Positions 1 through 9,164 of a stretch of 64,000 bases of DNA are shown here, piece by piece. Position 1 is the first letter of the stretch, and the number at the start of each line of letters is the position of its first letter. Location: positions 372,001 through 436,000 of the forward strand of contig NZ_JAUCCV010000002.1 of NCBI RefSeq assembly GCF_034675905.1. The letters are read 5' to 3'. Below the pieces are notes generated by a model. It had not been told where the DNA came from, did no database searches, and saw nothing but the letters and a program-made list of their open reading frames with translations. This stretch comes from Castellaniella sp034675905. Lineage in GTDB: Bacteria > Pseudomonadota > Gammaproteobacteria > Burkholderiales > Burkholderiaceae_B. The position numbers and the translations under genes were made by a program.

Positions 1-863
1 ATTCGGCGGTCTCGGAAAAATACCAGATCCCCATGGTTCAAGGCGGCGGAGCATCCGACCAGATTTTTTCCAGAGGCTTCAAATACGTCTTCGGCACGCT
101 GGCGCCCGCCAGCGACTATTTCGGCAGCACGATCAAGATGTTCAAGCAGCTGAAGCCAGAGCCTGCCAAGGTCGCCCTGCTGTACGCGGACGATTCCTTT
201 GATGTGTCGGTCGCCAAAGGCACCCGGCCGCTGCTGCAAGAGGCTGGGGTCCAGACCATATTGGATGAACGCTACAGTTCCAACGCCAGCGACTTCAACA
301 CACTGCTCTCGCAGATCAAGTCCAAACAGGCCGATGCCGTCCTGGTCGCCGGGCATGAAACCGAAATCCTGAACTTCATCCGCCAGGCGAAAAGCCTGGA
401 TGTGTCACCGAAGTTCTATTCCTTCACCGTCGGCGTGCCCAGCGAAGACTTCCGCAAGGCTCTGGGCAAGGATGCCGAATACGCCTTTGGCATGACGGCC
501 TGGCTGCCCAGCGAAACCCTGAAGGACGACTGGTTCGGCGATGCAGCCCAGTTCGCCAAAGCCTGGGGCGCCCAGTACCGCTACGAACCCGACTACCATG
601 CAGCATCGGGCGTGGCCGACGTCGAAGCGCTGGTCAAGGCCATCGAAAAAGCCGGCACCCTGGAACCCAAAGCCGTGCGCAATGCCCTGGCCGCCAGCGA
701 CTTCAACAGCCTGTACGGACATATCAAATTCGCCGACAACGGTCAGATTCATCTGGACCAGACGGTGATCCAGGTGCAGAACGGCAAGCCGGCGGCCGTC
801 TTTGACGGCGACAAATTCCTGGCCCAACCCCAGTACCCCATGCCCGACTGGTCGAAGCGCTAA
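1..863 (+). CDS. Liv-type ABC transporter substrate-binding protein (5' partial)
   Basis: Periplasmic binding protein of a branched-chain-amino-acid-type (HAAT family) ABC importer. The frame is already open at the first full codon (base 3), so the signal peptide and N-terminal lobe are outside the window; 286 residues are visible. Typical features are the inter-lobe segment VALLYADDSF, the ADAVLVAG strand of the second lobe and the late helix around YEPDYHAASGVADVEALVKA. It stops with TAA 27 nt before livH and is the first visible gene of a binding protein-livH-livM-livG-livF operon. The ligand cannot be read from sequence; aliphatic or aromatic amino acids, amides or urea are all possible. 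Confidence 0.9.
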   Translation, partial: SAVSEKYQIPMVQGGGASDQIFSRGFKYVFGTLAPASDYFGSTIKMFKQLKPEPAKVALLYADDSFDVSVAKGTRPLLQEAGVQTILDERYSSNASDFNTLLSQIKSKQADAVLVAGHETEILNFIRQAKSLDVSPKFYSFTVGVPSEDFRKALGKDAEYAFGMTAWLPSETLKDDWFGDAAQFAKAWGAQYRYEPDYHAASGVADVEALVKAIEKAGTLEPKAVRNALAASDFNSLYGHIKFADNGQIHLDQTVIQVQNGKPAAVFDGDKFLAQPQYPMPDWSKR

Positions 864-890
864 TCCCCGGCAATCTTCGGAGCACCCGCC

Positions 891-1754
891 TTGGATCTTC
901 TGCTGCAAGTCCTTGTCAACGGCATCCTGCAGGGCGGGCTATACGCCATCGTGGCGCTCGGCCTGGCTCTGGTCTGGGGGGTGCTCAATATCGTCAATCT
1001 GTCCCACGGCGCCTTCATCATGCTGGGCGCCTACCTGTCCTGGTACAGCTTTCACTGGCTGCACCTGGACCCCTTTCTGGGCTTGCCGCTGACGGCGGCG
1101 GTCATGTTCGTCCTGGGTTACGCCATCCAACGCGGCATCCTGAACCTGATCGTGCGCTCGCCCATGTTCAACACGCTGCTGATCACCTTCGGGATGGAAG
1201 TCGTCCTGACCTACCTGGCCCAGCTGGTGTTTTCCGCTGATTTCCGGGCCATCAACCCCGCCTATTCCGGCCAGAACATCACTTTGTTCAACGTCACCAT
1301 CCCGCTGGTGCGCCTGGCAGCCTGCATCATGGCCATCGCCCTGACGCTGATCATGTGGTATTTTTTGCTGCGCACCCGCCTGGGGCGGGCAATCCGCGCC
1401 ACGGCCCAGAACCTATCGGCCGCCCGGCTCTATGGCGTGGAACCGCGCCACCTGTATGCCGTGACCTTCGGCCTGGGCCTGGCCCTGGCGGGCGCGGCGG
1501 GCGGGCTCTACGGCACCGTCTCGCAGATCAATCCCTACATCGGCGCCACCCTGACGGCCAAATCCTTCGCCATCGCCATCATCGGCGGGCTGGACACGCC
1601 TCTGGGCGTCATCGCCGGCGGCCTGATCCTGGGCCTGATCGAATCCCTGACCACGCTGTACATCGGCCCCACCTATGCGGACGTCGCCAGCTTTGGCGTG
1701 CTGGTCCTGGTCTTGATCGTACGGCCCACCGGCCTGCTCGGGAGAACGGCATGA
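891..1754 (+). CDS. livH: Liv-type ABC transporter inner-membrane permease LivH
   Basis: Integral membrane permease (287 aa) that forms half of the translocation channel of the importer encoded by this operon. The sequence is a series of hydrophobic helices with the family-typical start ILQGGLYAIVALGLALVWGVLN, the NLSHGAFIMLGAY segment, and the late loop GGLDTPLGVIAGGLILGLIE. I place the start at TTG 891, which begins MDLLLQVLVNGIL, the usual LivH N terminus; no better ATG exists nearby. The gene ends in an ATGA overlap with livM at 1751-1754, so translational coupling is likely. Confidence 0.93.
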   Translation: MDLLLQVLVNGILQGGLYAIVALGLALVWGVLNIVNLSHGAFIMLGAYLSWYSFHWLHLDPFLGLPLTAAVMFVLGYAIQRGILNLIVRSPMFNTLLITFGMEVVLTYLAQLVFSADFRAINPAYSGQNITLFNVTIPLVRLAACIMAIALTLIMWYFLLRTRLGRAIRATAQNLSAARLYGVEPRHLYAVTFGLGLALAGAAGGLYGTVSQINPYIGATLTAKSFAIAIIGGLDTPLGVIAGGLILGLIESLTTLYIGPTYADVASFGVLVLVLIVRPTGLLGRTA

Positions 1755-2698
1755 AATCCCTGCGTCTCCTGCTGATTCCGGCGGCGCTGATCGCGCTGGC
1801 CCTGCTGCCCTGGTATGGCTCCGACACCATGATCCAGTTCGGCATCAGCACGCTGCTGCTGGCCGTGCTGGCCCAAGGCTGGAACATCATCGGCGGCTAT
1901 ACCGGCTACCCCTCCTTCGGCAATTCCGTGTTCTACGGCCTGGGGGCCTACGGCGTGGGCATCGCCATGGTGCAATGGCAGCTGCCCTTTGCCGTCGGCA
2001 TGGTCTTCGGCGTCGTGCTCGCAGCTGCATTCGCCCTGCTGCTGGGCATCCCGGTCTTGCGGCTCAAGGGCCACTATTTCGCCATCGCCACACTGGCGCT
2101 GGCGCAGATCATGGCCGCCATCGTGTCCAACGTGCCACTGGCCGGACAGAACATCGGCCTGGTGCTGCCGCCCTTGAACAACGACCGCATGTTCTACGAG
2201 CTGGCGCTGATCCTGCTGGTGGCTGCCACATTGACGGTCTGGTGGCTGACACGCAGCCGCTTCGGCTTCGGCCTGATCGCCATCCGTGAAAACGAAGAAG
2301 GCGCCGTGGTCATGGGCGTGGACACGACCCGCTACAAGGTGCTGGCCTTTACCCTGGCGGGCGTCTTCAGCGCCCTTGCCGGCGGCATCCAGGCCTACTG
2401 GATCACCTTCCTGGACCCCGGCAGCGCTTTCGACATCACCTTGAACGTCAAGATGATCATCATGGCGGTCTTCGGCGGCCCGGGCACGATCCTGGGGCCG
2501 ATCGTCGGATCCTTCATCCTGTCGGCGATTTCCGAACTGCTGTCCAGCGAGGTCACCAGCATCGCAGGGCTGTTCTTCGGCATCGTCATCGTCGTCGCCG
2601 TGGTGCTGATGCCGCGCGGGCTAGCCGATGTGGTGCAACGCTTCCACCGCCTGGGTTGGCGCTATTTCATCGACAACATCCGGACCAACCGCATATGA
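1751..2698 (+). CDS. livM: Liv-type ABC transporter inner-membrane permease LivM
   Basis: Second permease subunit (315 aa), partner of LivH in the membrane. The ATG at 1751 overlaps the livH stop; the frame is open further upstream but that part lies inside livH. It contains the family features GYTGYPSFGNSVFYGLGAY, LRLKGHYFAIATLAL and the EAA-like cytoplasmic loop RFGFGLIAIRENEEGAVVMGVD followed by the conserved FGGPGTILGPIVGS. The stop overlaps the livG ATG at 2695. Length and helix pattern are normal for LivM. Confidence 0.93.
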   Translation: MKSLRLLLIPAALIALALLPWYGSDTMIQFGISTLLLAVLAQGWNIIGGYTGYPSFGNSVFYGLGAYGVGIAMVQWQLPFAVGMVFGVVLAAAFALLLGIPVLRLKGHYFAIATLALAQIMAAIVSNVPLAGQNIGLVLPPLNNDRMFYELALILLVAATLTVWWLTRSRFGFGLIAIRENEEGAVVMGVDTTRYKVLAFTLAGVFSALAGGIQAYWITFLDPGSAFDITLNVKMIIMAVFGGPGTILGPIVGSFILSAISELLSSEVTSIAGLFFGIVIVVAVVLMPRGLADVVQRFHRLGWRYFIDNIRTNRI

Positions 2699-3429
2699 GC
2701 CCGATTCTGGAAGCCCGACAGCTGACGCGCCGCTTCTCGGGGCTGGTAGCGGTCCATGACGTCAGTTTTTCTCTGTCGCCCGGCGAAATCCTGGGCTTCA
2801 TCGGCCCCAACGGCGCGGGCAAGACCACCTTGATCAGCCTGCTGAGCGGCACCCTGAACCCCACGGAAGGCGAAGTCTGGTTCGACGGGCGGCGCATCGA
2901 CCGCATGGCGGCCTTTCGCCGCGCGCGCCTGGGCATCGGGCGCACCTTTCAGATCATGCAGCCCTTCCCCGGCCTGTCGGTGCTGGACAATGTCGCCGTG
3001 GGCGCTCTGTTCGGTCGCGGCCAGGGGCAGGCGAAACTGGCCCGCGCCCGCGACAGCGCCCGCGAATGCCTGCAGTTCGTCGGCCTGGGCAAACACGTGG
3101 ACCACCGCGCCGAAGACCTGGGCGGCCCTGACCGCAAGCGCCTGGAACTGGCCAAAGCCCTGGCCATGCAGCCGCGCGTGCTGCTCTGCGACGAGGTCAT
3201 GGCCGGCCTGAATCTGGTGGAAATCGACGAAGTCATCGACATCATCCGCAAAGTCCGTGAAACCGGCATCAGCATCATCGTCATCGAACACGTGATCAAG
3301 GCCATCCGCAACCTGTCGGATCGCATCATGGTGCTGCATCACGGCGAAAAAATCGCCGACGGCGCACCGGACAGCGTCCTGAGCGACCCGCGCGTGGTGG
3401 AAGCCTACCTGGGGAAAAAACGTCTATGA
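2695..3429 (+). CDS. livG: Liv-type ABC transporter ATP-binding protein LivG
   Basis: ATPase subunit (244 aa) energising the LivHM permease from the cytoplasm. Walker A GPNGAGKTT is near residue 37, the signature region reads DLGGPDRKRLELAKALA, and Walker B VLLCDEVMAGL follows with the switch histidine in IVIEHVIKAI. The C-terminal tail ending VVEAYLGKKR is the LivG hallmark. I start it at ATG 2695, which overlaps the livM stop; an upstream in-frame ATG lies within livM. The signature lacks the textbook LSGGQ, which is common in LivG proteins. Confidence 0.93.
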   Translation: MSPILEARQLTRRFSGLVAVHDVSFSLSPGEILGFIGPNGAGKTTLISLLSGTLNPTEGEVWFDGRRIDRMAAFRRARLGIGRTFQIMQPFPGLSVLDNVAVGALFGRGQGQAKLARARDSARECLQFVGLGKHVDHRAEDLGGPDRKRLELAKALAMQPRVLLCDEVMAGLNLVEIDEVIDIIRKVRETGISIIVIEHVIKAIRNLSDRIMVLHHGEKIADGAPDSVLSDPRVVEAYLGKKRL

Positions 3430-4160
3430 ATTCTGCTGCGCCGACAGAGACACCCCTGCTGCAGATCCGGAATCTGTCGGCAGGCTACGGACTGGTACAG
3501 GTTCTGCACGATGTCACCCTGGACGTGCGTGAGGCTGAATTTCTGGCGCTGGTCGGCAGCAACGGCGCAGGCAAGACGACCCTGCTGAGAGTGCTGTCGG
3601 GCCTGCTGCCCAGCCAGTCGGGCAGTATCACCTGGTCCGGCGCCGAGATCCAGGGCAACACCCCGGACCAGATCTTCCGGCAGGGTATCGTCCAGGTCCC
3701 CGAAGGCCGTCAATTGTTCCCCCGCATGTCGGTGCAGGACAATCTATTGATGGGCGCCTACCGGCGCACGGACACGAAAGCGGTCCGCCACGATCTGGAT
3801 CAGGTCTACGCTCAATTTCCCCGCCTGGCGGAACGGCGCCGCCAACTGGCGGGCAGCATGTCGGGCGGCGAACAGCAGATGTGCGCCATGGCCCGCGCCC
3901 TGATGGCGCGCCCGCGCCTGCTGATGGTGGACGAAATGAGCCTGGGACTGGCGCCCATCGTCGTCGATCAACTGATGGACAATCTGGCGGCCATCCGCCA
4001 GCAAGGCGTCACCGTGCTGCTGGTGGAACAGGACATCCACCTGGCGCTGGCTGCAGCAGATCGCGCCTACGTGCTGGAAACCGGCCACATCGTGCAGGAA
4101 GGCCCGGCCCAGGCCCTGATCGAGGACCCCGAGCTGAAACGCGCCTACCTGGGCGTCTGA
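3426..4160 (+). CDS. livF: Liv-type ABC transporter ATP-binding protein LivF
   Basis: Second ATPase subunit (244 aa), pairing with LivG. Walker A GSNGAGKTT, signature SMSGGEQQM, Walker B LLMVDEMSLGL and switch region LLVEQDI are all intact, and the end ELKRAYLGV is typical. ATG 3426 overlaps the livG stop. It is the last gene of the operon: the TGA at 4158-4160 is directly followed by the stop codon of the convergent CysB-like regulator at 4161, leaving no spacer for a terminator between the two genes. Confidence 0.93.
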   Translation: MNSAAPTETPLLQIRNLSAGYGLVQVLHDVTLDVREAEFLALVGSNGAGKTTLLRVLSGLLPSQSGSITWSGAEIQGNTPDQIFRQGIVQVPEGRQLFPRMSVQDNLLMGAYRRTDTKAVRHDLDQVYAQFPRLAERRRQLAGSMSGGEQQMCAMARALMARPRLLMVDEMSLGLAPIVVDQLMDNLAAIRQQGVTVLLVEQDIHLALAAADRAYVLETGHIVQEGPAQALIEDPELKRAYLGV

Positions 4161-5123
4161 TCAGGCGGCTTCACGCACTGCCGGCGCCGGCTGCGCCACG
4201 GCTTCGGATACCCGGTCCCGGGTCAATTCCGGCGCCAGCATCTCCATCAGCACGTACACGTAATCACGCAGGAAAACGCCGCGCTTGATGGCGACACTGG
4301 TGGTATGTTTGCCAAACAGATGCCCTGCCGGCAAGCCCACCAGACCCTTGTCGCGGCGGGGATCAAAGGCCACGCCGGCGATGATGCCGATGCCCAGGCC
4401 GATATCGGCATAGGTCTTGACGACATCCGCATCGATGGCTTCCAGCACGATGTCGGGGGTGATGCCCGCCTGCTCGAAGGCGGTATCAATGGCGCGGCGC
4501 CCGGAAAAGGCCCGGTCGTAGGTGACGATGGGGTATTGCGCCAGATGCTCCAGCGACAGATTGCGCGCCGCGCTGGATGTCAGGCTGGTCAGAGGGTGAT
4601 CGGGCGGCACCACCAGCGTGTGTTCCCAGGAATACACCGGCAGCGCCACCAGGCCCGGCGTATCGGCCAGGGTTTCGGTGGCGATAGCCAGATCGGCCTG
4701 CTCATGCAGCACCAGGCGCGCCAGGTGTTCGGGATTGCCTTCGGCCAAGGACACGTGCACTTTCGGGAATCGCGCCCGGAACGCCGGAATCACGCGCGGC
4801 AGCAGATAGCGGGCCTGCGTATGGGTGCAGGCGATGACCAGTGCGCCTTCGTCACGCTGCGCGAATTCGTCACTGACCTTTTTCAGATTGTCGACTTCGC
4901 GCATGATGCGGTCGATGACGGCAGATACGGCCTGCCCCGGCTTGGTGAGGCCTTTCAGGCGCTTGCCGTGGCGCTCGAAAATCTTCACGCCCAACTCATC
5001 CTCGAACTCGATGATGGCCTTGGACACCCCCGGTTGCGAGGTATACAGCGCCTTGGCGGCCTCAGTCAGATTGAAGCCGCGCCGAATGGTTTCGCGGACA
5101 AAACGGAATTGCTGGAGGTTCAT
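4161..5123 (-). CDS. cysB: CysB-like LysR-family transcriptional regulator
   Basis: LysR-type DNA-binding regulator (320 aa, about the length of CysB). The N-terminal winged helix-turn-helix MNLQQFRFVRETIRRGFNLT...LYTSQPGVSKAI is characteristic of the CysB/Cbl subgroup, which responds to sulfur status through acetylserine or sulfate-related ligands; the effector domain begins near residue 90 with the ACTHTQARY strand typical of CysB. I start it at ATG 5123; a further in-frame ATG at 5150 would add nine residues not seen in the family. It is convergent with the liv operon with zero spacing. CysB versus Cbl-like paralogue cannot be resolved here. Confidence 0.85.
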   Translation of the reverse strand: MNLQQFRFVRETIRRGFNLTEAAKALYTSQPGVSKAIIEFEDELGVKIFERHGKRLKGLTKPGQAVSAVIDRIMREVDNLKKVSDEFAQRDEGALVIACTHTQARYLLPRVIPAFRARFPKVHVSLAEGNPEHLARLVLHEQADLAIATETLADTPGLVALPVYSWEHTLVVPPDHPLTSLTSSAARNLSLEHLAQYPIVTYDRAFSGRRAIDTAFEQAGITPDIVLEAIDADVVKTYADIGLGIGIIAGVAFDPRRDKGLVGLPAGHLFGKHTTSVAIKRGVFLRDYVYVLMEMLAPELTRDRVSEAVAQPAPAVREAA

Positions 5124-5251
5124 ACGCCATGGCCCTATAAGAAAAGCCATTATATGGAATATGAAACGCTGTCTATATTATTTTTTGTTATTTGTTTAGC
5201 TGGCGGAACGTATTCTACAGCCCGCCGCTGACGCGTCTTCGACGCAAAAGC

Positions 5252-5294
5252 GACAGGGCGCCGGGCTGTCTTGTCACAGCCCCGGCGCCCTGTC
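5252..5294 (-). terminator. Strong hairpin downstream of mmsA
   Basis: An 18-bp GC-rich stem (GACAGGGCGCCGGGCTGT against ACAGCCCCGGCGCCCTGTC, one bulged base) with a 6-nt loop lies 22 nt past the mmsA stop. Reading on the minus strand it is followed by GCTTTTGCG, a short T tract, so it is a plausible intrinsic terminator. It also separates mmsA from the CysB-like gene upstream region. Confidence 0.65.
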
Positions 5295-5316
5295 TTCGGG
5301 CCGGATCAAGCCGCCA

Positions 5317-6810
5317 TTACTTCATGGCGATGGTCGTATTCACATCCGTGGGATGCGCCTGCCAACGCGCCGTGATAGTCTTGGTCTGCGTCCAGAAATA
5401 GATGGACTGACGCCCATTGGGGCCGAGATCGCCCAATTTGGACGCCCGTGATCCCGTGAAGCTGAACCAGGCCACCGGCACCGGAATGGGAATATTGATG
5501 CCCACCTGGCCGACATCCACGTGATTCTGGAAATAACGGGCATGCCCGCCATCCTGGGTGAAAATGGACGTGCCGTTGCCATTGGGATTGGCATTGATGA
5601 ATTCGACGGCTTCTTCCAAAGTGTCGACCAGCACCACCGACAGCACCGGCCCGAAGATTTCTTCTTCGTAGATGCTCATGCCGGCCTTGACCTTGCTGAA
5701 CACGGTGGGGCCGACGAAATTGCCCTGCTCGTAGCCCTGCACGGTCAGCCCGCGCCCGTCCAGCAGCAGTTCAGCGCCTTCGTCCACACCTTTCTGGATG
5801 AAACCTTCGACGCGCTTTTTCGCCGCCGGTGAAATCAGCGGGCCCAGATCAGCTTTGCGATCGGTACCGATATTGACCTTCAGTTTGCGGGCGCGCTCGA
5901 CGAAATCCGGCAGCCATTTCTGCGCCGCGCCGACCAGCACCAGCACGGAAATCGCCATGCAACGTTCACCGGCTGCGCCAAAGGCGGCGCCCAGCATCGA
6001 ATTCAGGGCGGCTTCGCGGTCGGCATCCGGCATGATGACGCTATGGTTTTTTGCGCCCATCATGGCCTGGCAGCGCTTGCCGGCATTGGACGAACGACGG
6101 TAGATTTCCGTCCCCACCCGCGTCGAACCGATAAAAGACACCGCCTTGATATCCGGATGATCGCACAGGGTATTGGCCACATCGGGGCCGCCATGCACGA
6201 CGTTCAGCACGCCGGGAGGCAGGCCGGCTTCCAGGGCCAGCTGGGCCACCATCAGCGAGGCCGTGGGATCCTGTTCGGACGGCTTGTAGACAAAGGTATT
6301 GCCCATGGTGACGGCGATCGGGAACATCCAGCAGGGCAGCATCACCGGGAAATTGAAGGCCGTGATGCCGGCGCATACCCCCAGCGGCTGCAGGACGTTG
6401 TAGACATCGATGCCGGTCGCGGCGTTTTCGGCATAATCGCCCAGCTGCAGCACATTGGCCGAGACCGCATGTTCCACGCCTTCCAGGCCGCGCGCCACTT
6501 CGCCTTCGGCATCCGGCAGCGTCTTGCCGTGTTCGCGCGACAGGACCTCGGCGATCTTGGTCGTGTTGTCACGCAGCAGGCGGGCCAGATCTGTCATGAT
6601 CTGACGACGTTTGGCCTGGCTGACCAGACGCCAGGTCTTGAAGGCGGCTTTCGAATTCGCGATCGCCCGTTCGACTTCGGCGGGGGTCGCAAACGGCACC
6701 CTGGCCACCACTTCCTGGGTAGCTGGATTGATGACGTCTCGCCATTCCGTCGTCTCGGACTGGACCAGTTTCCCGTCGATCAGTAGCGGGACGCGTGGAA
6801 TATCGCTCAT
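5317..6810 (-). CDS. mmsA: CoA-acylating methylmalonate-semialdehyde dehydrogenase
   Basis: Aldehyde dehydrogenase (497 aa) that oxidises (methyl)malonate semialdehyde with NAD+ and CoA to propionyl-CoA or acetyl-CoA, in valine, beta-alanine or inositol breakdown. The catalytic cysteine is in AAGERCMAIS; VYKPSEQDPTA and FIGSTRVG form the cofactor site. The ATG at 6810 (MSDIPRVPLLIDGKLV) has an AGGAG six to eight nt upstream; the frame is open beyond it, but the added residues look non-coding. It is divergent from a LysR gene with a 159-nt shared promoter region, so control by that regulator is likely. Length matches the MmsA/IolA family. Confidence 0.93.
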   Translation of the reverse strand: MSDIPRVPLLIDGKLVQSETTEWRDVINPATQEVVARVPFATPAEVERAIANSKAAFKTWRLVSQAKRRQIMTDLARLLRDNTTKIAEVLSREHGKTLPDAEGEVARGLEGVEHAVSANVLQLGDYAENAATGIDVYNVLQPLGVCAGITAFNFPVMLPCWMFPIAVTMGNTFVYKPSEQDPTASLMVAQLALEAGLPPGVLNVVHGGPDVANTLCDHPDIKAVSFIGSTRVGTEIYRRSSNAGKRCQAMMGAKNHSVIMPDADREAALNSMLGAAFGAAGERCMAISVLVLVGAAQKWLPDFVERARKLKVNIGTDRKADLGPLISPAAKKRVEGFIQKGVDEGAELLLDGRGLTVQGYEQGNFVGPTVFSKVKAGMSIYEEEIFGPVLSVVLVDTLEEAVEFINANPNGNGTSIFTQDGGHARYFQNHVDVGQVGINIPIPVPVAWFSFTGSRASKLGDLGPNGRQSIYFWTQTKTITARWQAHPTDVNTTIAMK

Positions 6811-6902
6811 GCAAGTCTCCTGGGTGAAATCGGATGAATTCCGTGGGGTGGGCGGTCGGCTGCCTGCGAGGCGCGCCGCTCTATGTCTGATCCCAGTGTA
6901 GT

Positions 6903-6960
6903 TGTGTAAAAAACTTATTACTAGCAAAATATTTGCACATTGGTTGACGATATTTGCACA
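6903..6960. promoter_or_regulatory. Direct repeats in the mmsA-lysR divergent promoter
   Basis: ATATTTGCACA occurs at 6929-6939 and again at 6950-6960, exactly 21 bp apart (two helical turns), and an inverted half-match TGTGTAAA lies at 6903-6910. Phased repeats of this kind between a LysR gene and its divergent neighbour are typical of regulator binding sites. The second copy ends 9 nt before the LysR ATG and touches its ribosome-binding site, so autorepression is plausible. Confidence 0.5.
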
Positions 6961-6969
6961 AGGAAGATC

Positions 6970-7932
6970 ATGACCGACTGGGATGCGATCCGCTATTTTC
7001 TGGAAGTCGCCCGCACGCAGCGCGCCAGCGCCGCCGCGCAGCGCCTGGGGGTGCGGCACAGCACTGTCACACGGCGCATCCGCAGCCTGGAACTGGATAT
7101 GGGGATCACTCTGTTTGAAAAATCCCGTGCCAGCGGATTTTCCCTGACGGAAGAAGGCCTGCGCTTCTTCACCTATGCGGAACAGGTCGAAAGCGCCCTG
7201 CTGGCTGCCCGCGAAGCCCTGTCCGGATCATCCCAGGGGCCGACCGGACACCTGAGGATCGGATCGACCGAGGGCTTCGGCAGCACCATCCTGACGCCGC
7301 TGATGGTGGACTTCCAGCGCCGCCATCCCGGCATGACGCTGGACATCATGCCCGTGCCGCGCTACATCAGCCTGTCCAAACGCGAAGCCGACATCGCCAT
7401 CGCCCTGGAACGCCCGCAACGCGGTCCCTACGTATGCACCAAGCTGGCGGACTATTCCCTGAAGCTCTATGGCACACAACCCTATCTGGACCGCCAGCCG
7501 CCCATCCGCCAGTCGCACGATCTGGCGCAGCATCGCTTCGTCGGCTATGTGGACGAACTGCTGTTCACTGACCGGCTGCGCTACCTGGACGATCTGGCGC
7601 CAGCGGCCAACGTCGTGTTTCGCAGCACCAGCGTGCAGGCTCAATACCAGGCGGCCCTGCAGGGGCAGGCGCTGGCGATCCTGCCGTGTTTCCTGGCGGC
7701 CCAGGATCCCCGCCTGATACCGATCCTGGAACAGGACATTCACGTGACCCGCAGCTTCTGGATGTACTGTCACGAAGACCTGCGCCGGACGCGGCGCGTC
7801 ATGGCGCTCTGGAACTACCTGAAACAGGCGATCGAACTGAATCGCGATCTGCTGCAGGGCGACAGCCGCACCCTGCGCACCCCGCCCGAAGGCTGGATGC
7901 CGTCATACTCTGCCGGAACCGCAGCCACCTGA
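6970..7932 (+). CDS. LysR-family transcriptional regulator divergent from mmsA
   Basis: LysR-type regulator (320 aa). An N-terminal helix-turn-helix (DWDAIRYFLEVARTQRASAAAQRLGVRHSTVTRRIRSLE, about residues 3-38) is followed by a LysR substrate-binding fold starting near GHLRIGSTEGFG. ATG 6970 is preceded by AAGGAAG; an upstream TTG (6940) would extend across the repeated operator-like motif and is less likely. Divergent orientation with mmsA suggests it controls semialdehyde or valine catabolism, which is inference from position only. It runs convergently into lptF with an 11-nt gap. Confidence 0.88.
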   Translation: MTDWDAIRYFLEVARTQRASAAAQRLGVRHSTVTRRIRSLELDMGITLFEKSRASGFSLTEEGLRFFTYAEQVESALLAAREALSGSSQGPTGHLRIGSTEGFGSTILTPLMVDFQRRHPGMTLDIMPVPRYISLSKREADIAIALERPQRGPYVCTKLADYSLKLYGTQPYLDRQPPIRQSHDLAQHRFVGYVDELLFTDRLRYLDDLAPAANVVFRSTSVQAQYQAALQGQALAILPCFLAAQDPRLIPILEQDIHVTRSFWMYCHEDLRRTRRVMALWNYLKQAIELNRDLLQGDSRTLRTPPEGWMPSYSAGTAAT

Positions 7933-7943
7933 CGCCCCGAGAG

Positions 7944-9065
7944 TCAGCCGACCGCCGGAGTCGCGCCCCGATGACGCGGCCTGGGCATGCGGATGCGCCG
8001 CCACAAGAGCCCCAGCCCGAGGGCCAGGAACAGGGCATGCACCAGCCAGACGCCCACCCCGAAGGACAACACCCCGTTGCCGATCCAGCCGCGCGACAGA
8101 TTGATCAGATTCATATACAGCAGGGCCAGCAGCCCCGCCAGCAACAGATCGCCCGAGCGCCCCAGACGCGGATTCACCGCTCCCATCGGCAAGGCGATCA
8201 GCGCCAGATTCAGAACCGCAATCGGCAGGGCCAGGCGCCACATCAACTGGGACAGTGATTCGTTATCCCCGCGCAGCAGCAGATCCAGCGTCGGGCGCGC
8301 CTTGATTTCCTGCAGCGCCTTTTGACGGGCGGCATCCAAGGCCCCGGGGTCCGTGCGGCTTTCGATCCGGACGCCATAGCGCTGGAAATCCAGCAGGCGC
8401 AGCTCCGGCGTCCCGGGTTTCAGGTCATAGCGATGACCCGGCCCCAGCACCAGGAAACGGTCGCCATTGGCTTCGGTACGGATCGCTGCGCTGTCGGCGG
8501 TGACGATGCTCAGCCAGTCCGGCTCGATGATGCGGGCGACGACCTTGCCTAATTCATCATCCGGACGCGAAGGCGATTCGGCGAAAAACACCCGTTGCCC
8601 GCCATCGGTTTCGATGAATTGGCCGGCCGTGACCTTGGACAGATCCGAGCGCTGTTGAAACCGCTGGCGATATTCCGAAATCTGGCCATAGGCCCAGGGA
8701 GAAGCCGACAAGGTCAGCGCCGCCACGACAAGCGCCACGGGCAGGGCGAACAGCATCACCGGGCGCAACCAATCGGCCAGCGACAGTCCGCTGGCAAACC
8801 AGACCGGCATTTCCGATTCACGATAACTGCGCGTGACCGTCGTCAGCACGGCGACGAACAAGGCCACCGACAAAATGACCGGCAGCGCCGTGATGCTGGA
8901 AAAGGCGGCCAGTCCCAGGACGACGTTGGCGCCGATGTCGCCATTGGCGGCTTCGCCCAGCAGCCGCACGAGCAGCACGCTGAGCCAGACCACCAATAAA
9001 GTGGAAAACACGATGCCTGCGTGGCTGGTGATCTCTGAAAAGACGGCGCGCTTGAACAATGACAT
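7944..9065 (-). CDS. lptF: LPS export ABC transporter permease LptF
   Basis: Inner-membrane permease (373 aa) of the LptBFGC machine that extracts lipopolysaccharide from the inner membrane. It has the YjgP/YjgQ layout: three N-terminal membrane segments, a periplasmic beta-jellyroll domain (roughly residues 130-260), then three C-terminal segments (MWRLALPIAVLNLALIALPMGAVNPRLGRSG). It is divergent from pepA, the arrangement also found in enterobacteria. Unusually, lptG does not follow: the next gene is the convergent LysR regulator, so lptG must lie elsewhere. Confidence 0.9.
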   Translation of the reverse strand: MSLFKRAVFSEITSHAGIVFSTLLVVWLSVLLVRLLGEAANGDIGANVVLGLAAFSSITALPVILSVALFVAVLTTVTRSYRESEMPVWFASGLSLADWLRPVMLFALPVALVVAALTLSASPWAYGQISEYRQRFQQRSDLSKVTAGQFIETDGGQRVFFAESPSRPDDELGKVVARIIEPDWLSIVTADSAAIRTEANGDRFLVLGPGHRYDLKPGTPELRLLDFQRYGVRIESRTDPGALDAARQKALQEIKARPTLDLLLRGDNESLSQLMWRLALPIAVLNLALIALPMGAVNPRLGRSGDLLLAGLLALLYMNLINLSRGWIGNGVLSFGVGVWLVHALFLALGLGLLWRRIRMPRPRHRGATPAVG

Positions 9066-9164
9066 GGGAAAATGCGGAATAATGAGCCGTCAATCTCGAG
9101 CAAAGGTGAGCGCTGGCCGATTGGCCGGATGCTTCACGAGCGCTGCTGGATCAAAGGAAAACGA

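Noticed and set aside
4305..5231. A 308-codon plus-strand open frame
   Set aside because: It is the reverse reading of the CysB-like gene and shows no domain.
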